Source: DASUBN01 sp035691665
GTDB lineage: Bacteria; Pseudomonadota; Gammaproteobacteria; Natronospirales; REEB76
Length of the DNA: 14,353 nucleotides
Assembly: GCA_035691665.1 (NCBI GenBank)
Contig: DASSIS010000015.1
Location: 1-14,353 of the forward strand
Direction: 5' to 3'
Position numbers and translations under genes: made by a program. Positions 8,493 to 14,353 of this stretch are shown here, piece by piece. The notes beneath the pieces are model-generated. The model saw nothing but the letters and a program-made list of their open reading frames with translations, was not told where the DNA came from and made no database searches. Positions within the stretch are counted from its first letter, which is position 1; each line of letters begins with the position of its first letter.

Positions 8493-9700
8493 ACCACGGA
8501 ACCCAGCTTGAAGATGGGCAAATACATGGCGACCACGAGGCCGCCCACCAGAACGCCCAGTACCGCCATGATCAGCGGCTCCATCAGGGACGTGAGGTTA
8601 TCGACCGCGTTGTCCACTTCTTCTTCGTAGAAATCTGCCACTTTGGCGGACATGGCATCGATGGAGCCGGCTTCCTCGCCGATGGCGATCATCTGGACCA
8701 TCACATGCGGGAATAACCCGGTCTGACTCATGACGATGTTGAGTGGCTGGCCGGTGGAAACCTGGTCACGGATTTTGAGGGTGGCCTGTTCGTAGATGAT
8801 GTTGCCGGTGGCACCCGACACGGAGGTGAGGGCGTCCACCAGGTTCACGCCGGCCGCGAACATGGTGGAGAGAGTGCGGGCGAAACGCGCCAGCGCCGAT
8901 TTCGTCAGGATGGCGCCGACGATCGGGATCTTGAGGGAGATCCGGTCCAGGTTCTCGCGGAACTTGCGGGAGCGTTTCTTGAAATACATGAAGACCGCGA
9001 AGGCGACGCCGATGACGATCAGGTAGATATAGCCCTCTGAGCGCACCGATCGCGACAGGTTCACCACGAACTGGGTGAAGGCGGGGAGGTCGGCGCCGAA
9101 GCCTTTGAACAGCTCCTCGAACTGCGGGATCACGAACACCAGCAGGATGCCGGTGACGACGAAGGCCACCACCAGCACCGCGATGGGGTAGGAGAGCGCC
9201 TTCTTGATCTTCTTCTTGATGCGCTCCGTCTTTTCCTTGTAAGTCGCGATCTTGTCGAGCAGGGTCTCGAGGGCGCCCGCCTGCTCACCGGCCCGCACCA
9301 GGCTCACGAACAGGTCATCGAAGTAGAGAGGTTGCTTGGCCAGGGCATCGGCGAGGTTGTTGCCAGCTTCCACGTCCGCCTTGATGCCCATCACCAGGTC
9401 CTGCATCTTGGGATTGGCATGGCCCTTGCCGATGATGTCCATGGACTGCACCAGCGGCACGCCGGAGCTCATCATGGTGGCCATCTGGCGGCTGAAGAAA
9501 GCGATGTCCGCGGTTTCGATCGCTTTGCCAGCCTTGCGGCGGGCCTTGCTGATTTTGATCGGTGCGATGCCCTGGCGGCGCAGGTCGGCCTTTACCGCCG
9601 CTTCGTTGACGGCGATGGTCTTGCCCTTGATCCGGTTGCCCTTCTTGTCGGTGCCTTCCCAGACAAAATTGATGGTTTTTGCTGCAGCTGCTTCGGCCAT
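8489..9700 (-). CDS. pilC: Type IV pilus inner-membrane platform protein PilC
   Basis: A 403-residue GspF/PilC family protein, the inner-membrane platform that couples the PilB and PilT motors to pilin insertion or removal. After a short N-terminal region (FVWEGTDKKGNRIKGK) come two T2SF domains, about residues 67-190 and 270-393, each with the repeated pattern SGVPLVQSMD...GEQAGALETLLDKIA and AGVNLVDALT...GEEAGSIDAMSAKVADFYEEEVD. Membrane helices are at about 171-192, 222-240 and 373-395. Length and layout are standard. ATG 9698-9700 lies 18 bp after the pilB stop, so the two are co-transcribed. The stop codon is embedded in the first hairpin of the pilC-pilD intergenic element. Confidence 0.97.
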   Translation of the reverse strand: MAEAAAAKTINFVWEGTDKKGNRIKGKTIAVNEAAVKADLRRQGIAPIKISKARRKAGKAIETADIAFFSRQMATMMSSGVPLVQSMDIIGKGHANPKMQDLVMGIKADVEAGNNLADALAKQPLYFDDLFVSLVRAGEQAGALETLLDKIATYKEKTERIKKKIKKALSYPIAVLVVAFVVTGILLVFVIPQFEELFKGFGADLPAFTQFVVNLSRSVRSEGYIYLIVIGVAFAVFMYFKKRSRKFRENLDRISLKIPIVGAILTKSALARFARTLSTMFAAGVNLVDALTSVSGATGNIIYEQATLKIRDQVSTGQPLNIVMSQTGLFPHVMVQMIAIGEEAGSIDAMSAKVADFYEEEVDNAVDNLTSLMEPLIMAVLGVLVGGLVVAMYLPIFKLGSVV

Positions 9701-9718
9701 GGCTCTTGCTCGTCCCGG

Positions 9719-11437
9719 TTATTCGACGGTGACGCGGTTCAACTCGGCCAGGCCGAAGTCGCCGCGCTTGACCTTGGTGAGGCCGGAGCGGCGCAGGTCA
9801 GGCACGCCTTCCTGGTCGGCCTGATGCGCGATCTGGATGGCGTTGCCGCCGGCCATGATGATCTTGCCCATCTCTTCCGATACCGGCATGACTTGGTAGA
9901 TGCCGGTGCGGCCCTTGTAACCTTCGTTGCACTGGTCGCAACCGACCGGCTCGAAGACGGTGATCCCGGCATCGACTTCCGCTTCGGTGAAGCCCTCCTT
10001 GAGCAGCGCTTCCTTCGGCACTTCCACCGGGCGCTTGCAGCTCTTGCAGAGCCGGCGTGCCAGGCGTTGCGCGATGATGAGGTTCACAGCCGTGGCGATG
10101 GAGTAGGGTGCCACGCCGATGTCGGCGAGACGCGTCAAGGTCTTGGGGGCGTCGTTGGTATGCAGCGTGGCGAGCACCATATGGCCCGTCTGGGCCGCCT
10201 TGATGGCGATCTCGGCCGTCTCCAGGTCGCGGATCTCACCCACCAGGATGATGTCCGGGTCGAGACGCAGGAAGGACTTGAGCGCCGCCGCGAAGGTGAG
10301 GCCCACCTTGGGGTTCACGTTCACCTGGTTCACGCCGGGTAGCTGGATTTCCGCCGGGTCTTCGGCGGTGCAGATGTTGCGGTCCTCGGTGTTGAGGATG
10401 TTGATGCCGGTGTAGAGCGACACCGTCTTGCCGGAGCCTGTGGGCCCGGTGATCAGGATCATGCCATAGGGCTTGTCCAGGTTGTCGAGGTAGAGCTTTT
10501 TCTGGAAATCCTCGTAACCGAGCGCGTCGATGCCCAGCTTGGCGCTGGAGGGGTCCAGGATACGCATCACGATCTTCTCGCCGAAGAGCGTGGGGCAGGT
10601 GGCGACGCGGAAGTCGATGGCCCGGGTGGCGGAGAGCTTGAGCTTGATGCGGCCGTCCTGGGGGATGCGCCGCTCGGAGATGTCGAGCTTGGCCATGACC
10701 TTGAGGCGCGCGGCGATCTTGGGGCCGAGCACCATGGGCGGCTTCACCACCTCGCGCAGCATGCCGTCCTGGCGGAAGCGCACCCGGTATTCCTTCTCGT
10801 AAGGTTCCCAGTGGATATCGGAGGCGCCCTTGTTGATGGCGTCGAGCAGCACCTTGTTGATGAACTTCACCACTGGCGCATCGTCGATGTCGGCGCTGGC
10901 GGCATCATCGGTGGGAGCGTCTTCATCTCCCGCGGAGATGTCGAGATCGCCGATGTCGTCGTTGGCCAGGTCCTTCATGGAGGTGTCCATGGCCTGGACG
11001 GAGCGCTCGATCGCTTTGGCGAGTTTGTCTTCCTCGGCGATCACCGCGTCGACGGTGAGACCGGTCTTGAACTTGATCTCGTCTAATGCCTGCAGATTGG
11101 TCGGGTCGGAGACGGCCACGAACAGCTTGCGGCCGCGGCGGAAGAGCGGTAGCGCGTGGTGTTTCTCGATGAGCTGGGCTTCCACTTCCTTGAGCGGAGC
11201 TTGCGCCAGGTCGACCGCGTCCAGGTCGACGGTGGGCACGCCGAATTCTTCAGAGGCCGCGCTCGCCACGGCGCGCGCATTGAGTTTCTTGTTGCGGACG
11301 AGATGGCTGACGAGCAGCAGTTTCTCCGCAGCGGCGTCACGTTGGGCGTCGGCGGCATCGGCTTCGGAAAGCAGGCCCGCGGCCACGAGCCGTCGGGGCA
11401 GGCCGGTCAAGTTGGTCTTGACGGTGGTTGTCGCCAT
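9719..11437 (-). CDS. pilB: Type IV pilus extension ATPase PilB
   Basis: A 572-residue GspE/PilB-family hexameric ATPase powering pilus extension from the cytoplasmic face of PilC. Residues 1-150 form the N-terminal MshEN/T2SSE-N type region, followed by a very acidic linker (about 151-187). The ATPase core has the Walker A GPTGSGKT (331-338), the Asp box CTAEDPAE (356-363), the Walker B ILVGEIRD (397-404) and the His box GHMVLATLHTND (418-429). A zinc-binding tetracysteine (C464, C467, C500, C503) separates PilB from the retraction ATPase PilT. ATG 11435-11437 follows a GGGGT ribosome site. It heads the minus-strand run pilB-pilC-pilD-coaE-zapD-yacG. No pilA lies next to it. Confidence 0.97.
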   Translation of the reverse strand: MATTTVKTNLTGLPRRLVAAGLLSEADAADAQRDAAAEKLLLVSHLVRNKKLNARAVASAASEEFGVPTVDLDAVDLAQAPLKEVEAQLIEKHHALPLFRRGRKLFVAVSDPTNLQALDEIKFKTGLTVDAVIAEEDKLAKAIERSVQAMDTSMKDLANDDIGDLDISAGDEDAPTDDAASADIDDAPVVKFINKVLLDAINKGASDIHWEPYEKEYRVRFRQDGMLREVVKPPMVLGPKIAARLKVMAKLDISERRIPQDGRIKLKLSATRAIDFRVATCPTLFGEKIVMRILDPSSAKLGIDALGYEDFQKKLYLDNLDKPYGMILITGPTGSGKTVSLYTGINILNTEDRNICTAEDPAEIQLPGVNQVNVNPKVGLTFAAALKSFLRLDPDIILVGEIRDLETAEIAIKAAQTGHMVLATLHTNDAPKTLTRLADIGVAPYSIATAVNLIIAQRLARRLCKSCKRPVEVPKEALLKEGFTEAEVDAGITVFEPVGCDQCNEGYKGRTGIYQVMPVSEEMGKIIMAGGNAIQIAHQADQEGVPDLRRSGLTKVKRGDFGLAELNRVTVE

Positions 11438-11489
11438 ATCGCTACCCCGTGGACTGCAGGAGGCTGGGACCGCAATTCGCCATCCCTAG

Positions 11490-11519
11490 ATAGTAGTGGG
11501 TAGAGGGGGAAATTGTCCA
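11490..11519 (-). promoter_or_regulatory. Possible sigma-70 promoter upstream of pilB
   Basis: On the minus strand TGGACA (11514-11519, five of six matches to TTGACA) is followed after 18 bases by TACTAT (11490-11495, four of six to TATAAT), about 50 bases ahead of the pilB start. The 190-bp space between the glycosyltransferase gene and pilB (11438-11627) is the only sizeable gap in front of the pilus run, so a promoter is expected here. No intrinsic terminator for the upstream gene was found in the gap, so read-through is also possible. Weak evidence, by eye only. Confidence 0.3.
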
Positions 11520-11627
11520 CGCCGTCAGGGGTCTAGGAGCCTTCCTTAAGCCTCAACCCCCCTTCCAGGAGGGCCAGGGACGCCGGTTTTGGGGTGGCTC
11601 CGCGGCCAGATAGTCGCCAGGAAGGTC

Positions 11628-12500
11628 TCAGCGCTCCTGGCGCATGAACAGCAGGGTGGTGATCTGCTCGGAGACGAGCCCGATCAGGAACACGAGCACC
11701 GAGGTGATGAACAGCAAGGCGCTCATGTTGGTGAACACATGGGCAGTGAGATACGTGTAGGCGTAACGCCCCAGTCCCAAGAGGAAGAAGCCCGCGCTGA
11801 TGGGCAGGAAGACCTTCAAGGGCGAATACAGGGTGGCGATCTTGAAGATGATGAGCAGGAAGCGCACGCCGTCACGCAGCGGCTTGATATGGCTGCTCCG
11901 GCCCTGCCGCCGGTTCGCCTGGATGGGTACGTAGCCCACCCGGTAGCCGGCCCGGAAGAACGCCATGGTGATGGTGGTGGGATAGGAGAAGCCATTGGGC
12001 AGGAGATGCAGGAATTCGCGGAAGCGGCCGGTATCGGCGGCGCGCAAGCCCGAGGTGAGATCCTGGATGCGATGCCCTACCATCCAGCTGGCCAGGAAGT
12101 TGTAGAGGCTGTTGGCGGCATGGCGACCCAGGGAAGCCTGGGAGGCACCGGTGCGTGCGCCTACTACCATGTCGTAGCCCTGGGCTTTCAGTTCCAGGAG
12201 CCGTCCGATGTCTTCCGGCACATGTTGTCCATCGGCGTCCATGCATACGATGGCCTCACCCCGCGCGGCGCGGACGCCGGCTTTCACGGCGGCGCCATTG
12301 CCGAGGGAGTAGGGGTTGCTGACCACGAGTGCGCCGGCCTGGTGCGCAGCGCCGGCGGTACCGTCACTGGAGCCGTCATCCACGACGATGAGTTCAGCAT
12401 CCGGATGTAACGCCCGCAATCTCGGCAAGAGTATGGAAAGGCTTTCCGCTTCGTCCTTGGCGGGGATGATGATGGAAAGCTTCGGATTCGTGCCGCTCAT
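11628..12500 (-). CDS. GT2 family glycosyltransferase, dolichol/polyprenyl-phosphate sugar synthase-like
   Basis: A 290-residue GT-A enzyme of the DPM1/DPG-synthase-like branch of GT2. The nucleotide-sugar site is clear: LSIIIPAKDEAESL (8-21), VVDDGSSDGT (39-48) with D41/D42, and the metal-binding DADGQH (88-93). QDLTSGLRA (146-154) and GFSYPT (170-175) are typical acceptor-side motifs. Two C-terminal membrane helices (about 228-250 and 258-284) anchor it. Relatives transfer mannose, glucose or GlcNAc from a nucleotide sugar to a polyprenyl phosphate; the sugar cannot be read here. The ATG at 12498-12500 (MSGTNPKLSIIIP) was chosen over an in-frame upstream start at 12590, which adds a Pro/Arg/Ser-rich stretch overlapping the neighbour's end. 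It lies 46 bp after the GT-C-like gene, probably in one transcript. Confidence 0.85.
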   Translation of the reverse strand: MSGTNPKLSIIIPAKDEAESLSILLPRLRALHPDAELIVVDDGSSDGTAGAAHQAGALVVSNPYSLGNGAAVKAGVRAARGEAIVCMDADGQHVPEDIGRLLELKAQGYDMVVGARTGASQASLGRHAANSLYNFLASWMVGHRIQDLTSGLRAADTGRFREFLHLLPNGFSYPTTITMAFFRAGYRVGYVPIQANRRQGRSSHIKPLRDGVRFLLIIFKIATLYSPLKVFLPISAGFFLLGLGRYAYTYLTAHVFTNMSALLFITSVLVFLIGLVSEQITTLLFMRQER

Positions 12501-12546
12501 GCAGGACCGCCGGACGCAGGATGGTTCCAATATAACACTTGGTCGC

Positions 12547-14353
12547 TCAGGGCTGCGGGGTGGATTCGAACCGTTCGATCTCGGACTCATAGTCTGCGAT
12601 CTCGGTGTCCAGGTGCCCCAGGTAGTTGAGCTTGCGTAGGGAGTCGAGGTCCGCTCGTGCCCGGGTGAGATCGCCCATGTCCAGATCCAATGTGACCAGG
12701 TTCGCCCGGTACTGGGATTCTGTCGGCACGAGTTCTGCGGCTTGGGCCATCAGCGTCCGTGCCTGAGGGAGATGTCCCGGGCCCGGTTGCGCGGAGATGT
12801 AGTTGCCGTAGATCACGAGCACGTTCGCATGAGAGCCCGGGGTCCTGATGGTCTCCGGATTCGAAAGGGCGGATTCGAACATCGTGCGCATCCCATCCGC
12901 GGGCAACCGGCAGTTGTGCCGGTCGGCGCAATCGGTGAGCGCATTGAGCCCCTGGATATCGGACGCGGTGATGCGCCGGTGACTGAGCTTGCTCGCGATG
13001 CGTTTCAATATAGCGGGGTCGACCTCACCCTTGAGCTGTGCCTCCACCAGGATCAGGGAGACATCCGGGATGACGCCGGAGTTGGGCACGGCGGAAGCGG
13101 CATTCAGGGAATCCACAGCGTTTTGGTACTGGCTACCGTCACCGAAAAGCGCCAAGTTGGCATAAGTCTGACCCAGCATGTATGTGGCATACACGGATGC
13201 CGGGTGGTGTTTCGCTTCGTTGGCGGCGAAGCTCAGGTTGTCTCGCCAGTCATACGCTCTTACGAAGGTGAGGGTGGCGGTGATGCCGAGCATCATTCCA
13301 AGCAACCCATAGCGAGCGATCGGGTACCGGGCCCGGGATTCGAGAGGGTAGATCACGGAGGTAAGGGCGATGAGTAACCCCAGGTCAGGCAGGTAACAGC
13401 GGTGTTCGTAAGCGAGTTCCAAGGGGAACACGGTGGATTCCATCAACTGCCCGGCGAAGAACCAAGCGATGCCGAATACCACGATTGGCAGGCGACGGCG
13501 CAGCACGAATCCTGCCAGGGCGATGCCCGCCAGCCCCAGGATGGAAAGCAGGGTCGTGGCGGGTTGCAGGAGTCCGTGGGAGATCGATATGTCGTCGTGG
13601 TACAGGCCCAGGGACGCCGGATCGGGCAGGTAAGTCCACCTTATATAGAGCCAGACGATGCGCGCCTCCGACATGAGGCGCTCTCCAAGGGTGAAATCCC
13701 GGAATCCATAGTTGATCGGTCCGCCGTGGGTGGCGACTATCCAGATGCCTGCGCCCAGCATCGGCAGCACCAGCATGGGCAAGTAGAACAGCTGTGCCTG
13801 CCGATCCATCCGCTCGCCCGGACCGCGGAAACGGAAGAAGAAGTATTCGATCGCGAGCAGATACACTGGCAGCAGTGCCCCGGATTCCTTGCAGAATATG
13901 GCCACGAGAGTCAACAGCGGTACCAGGCTCCATAGAGCCCAAGCACCACTCCGGTTTTCGCGGCGCCGGATCCGGACCCAGGCATAGACATTGCAGCCGA
14001 CCAACACGAAGAAAGAGGACAGGGACGTCTCTCGCTGCACCACGTACAGCACCGGCATGAGGTTGAGGGGGTGCAGCAGCCATAGTCCGCCGGTGACGAT
14101 CGCCAGCCATTGGATCCGCTCTTCCGACGTCGCCGGGGCGTACCAGCGGCGGTAAGCACTCAGGAGCTGCAGCAGCAGTACGCAGACCAGGAGCCCGTTG
14201 AGGATGTGGATGACGAGGTTGATGAGTTTGAAGTAATACCGATCGCTGCCGAAGATGTATTCGTTGAGCGCGAAACTCAGCATGCTGATGGGCCGCATGG
14301 TGATGCCTGCCTGGAATGAGAAGGCGGCACGGCTCAAGGTGCTCCAGGACAGG
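12547..14353 (-). CDS. Multi-spanning GT-C-like membrane glycosyltransferase with helical-repeat tail (N terminus cut off)
   Basis: The frame is open to the window edge (it reads LSWSTLSRAAF before the first apparent TTG at 14337), so an estimated few tens of residues are missing. About 600 residues are visible. The first two thirds carry roughly nine to ten membrane helices with landmarks of the TMTC/DUF1736-like GT-C group and similar bacterial proteins: MRPISMLSFALN, FKLINLVIHILNGLL, LLHPLNLMPVLYVVQRETSL and IFCKESGALLPVYLLAIEYFF. The last third is soluble: it begins after YDWRDNLSFAANEA, has alpha-helical TPR-like pairs (ATYMLGQTYANLALFGD, YRANLVTLDLDMGDLTRARADL) and probably lies in the periplasm. 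Members of this class transfer sugar from a polyprenyl-phosphate donor to protein or glycan. That fits the adjacent GT2 gene but is not proven; the acidic first-loop motif lies outside the window. Confidence 0.7.
   Translation of the reverse strand, partial: LSWSTLSRAAFSFQAGITMRPISMLSFALNEYIFGSDRYYFKLINLVIHILNGLLVCVLLLQLLSAYRRWYAPATSEERIQWLAIVTGGLWLLHPLNLMPVLYVVQRETSLSSFFVLVGCNVYAWVRIRRRENRSGAWALWSLVPLLTLVAIFCKESGALLPVYLLAIEYFFFRFRGPGERMDRQAQLFYLPMLVLPMLGAGIWIVATHGGPINYGFRDFTLGERLMSEARIVWLYIRWTYLPDPASLGLYHDDISISHGLLQPATTLLSILGLAGIALAGFVLRRRLPIVVFGIAWFFAGQLMESTVFPLELAYEHRCYLPDLGLLIALTSVIYPLESRARYPIARYGLLGMMLGITATLTFVRAYDWRDNLSFAANEAKHHPASVYATYMLGQTYANLALFGDGSQYQNAVDSLNAASAVPNSGVIPDVSLILVEAQLKGEVDPAILKRIASKLSHRRITASDIQGLNALTDCADRHNCRLPADGMRTMFESALSNPETIRTPGSHANVLVIYGNYISAQPGPGHLPQARTLMAQAAELVPTESQYRANLVTLDLDMGDLTRARADLDSLRKLNYLGHLDTEIADYESEIERFESTPQP

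Noticed and set aside
11471..11484. Sigma-54-like half sites (TGGC and TTGC on the minus strand) upstream of pilB
   Set aside because: The two blocks are only 3 bases apart; a -24/-12 promoter needs about 7-8 bases between these cores.
11521..11627. Intrinsic terminator between the GT2 gene and pilB
   Set aside because: Only a short imperfect stem (CCTCC with GGGGG) can be drawn on the minus strand, with no following T run.
12529..12534. TATATT as a -10 box for the GT2 gene
   Set aside because: No -35-like hexamer at the right distance, and the gene probably shares a transcript with the gene 46 bp upstream.
12501..12590. Longer GT2 protein starting at 12590
   Set aside because: The extra 30 residues are Pro/Ser/Arg-rich, unlike GT2 N termini, and overlap the end of the preceding gene; MSGTNPKLSIIIP is the normal beginning.

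Overview
The window is high-GC chromosomal DNA with a conserved gammaproteobacterial core-gene layout. The evidence is an LPS biosynthesis gene (lpxC), a DciA-type DUF721 gene, secA with a C-terminal zinc finger, the pilB-pilC-pilD-coaE run, and zapD and yacG, which are typical of gammaproteobacteria and their near relatives. The order lpxC / dciA / M23 peptidase / secA / mutT-thiE fusion resembles the Pseudomonas region downstream of ftsZ, but here it continues directly into the type IV pilus assembly cluster. The species cannot be named from the sequence. No rRNA, tRNA, CRISPR array, transposase, integrase or phage gene was seen, and coding use looks uniform, so this reads as vertically inherited backbone.

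Layout. Bases 1-433 hold the 3' end of lpxC (plus strand). Facing it is a DciA-like helicase-loader gene (450-902, minus). A divergent 67-bp gap leads to a membrane-anchored M23 endopeptidase (970-1923, plus) and secA (2089-4827, plus). The secA leader has two strong GC hairpins. A Nudix/ThiE-like fusion (4838-5812, plus) follows immediately and probably shares the secA transcript. Its end overlaps, tail to tail, a six-gene minus-strand run read from right to left: pilB (11437-9719), pilC (9700-8489), pilD (8304-7438), coaE (7432-6800), zapD (6786-5980) and yacG (5976-5791). All joints in this run are tight except pilC-pilD, where a 184-bp gap contains an unusual set of mutually exclusive hairpins. 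Upstream of pilB, on the same strand, lie a DPM1-like GT2 glycosyltransferase (12500-11628) and a multi-spanning GT-C-like membrane protein with a helical-repeat tail (14353-12547, N terminus outside the window).

Working together. The left half serves envelope and replication housekeeping: lipid A, helicase loading, peptidoglycan cleavage, Sec export and nucleotide clean-up. The minus-strand run encodes the extension ATPase, the inner-membrane platform and the prepilin peptidase of a type IV pilus, followed by CoA synthesis, a Z-ring factor and a gyrase inhibitor. The right-hand glycosyltransferase pair fits a polyprenyl-phosphate-sugar synthase plus a sugar transferase that uses its product. 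Its position beside pilBCD allows, but does not prove, pilin or surface-protein glycosylation.

Most of the window is ordinary. The parts worth a second look are the pilC-pilD intergenic element, the glycosyltransferase pair next to the pilus genes, the structured secA leader, and the decayed ThiE-type active site in the Nudix fusion.
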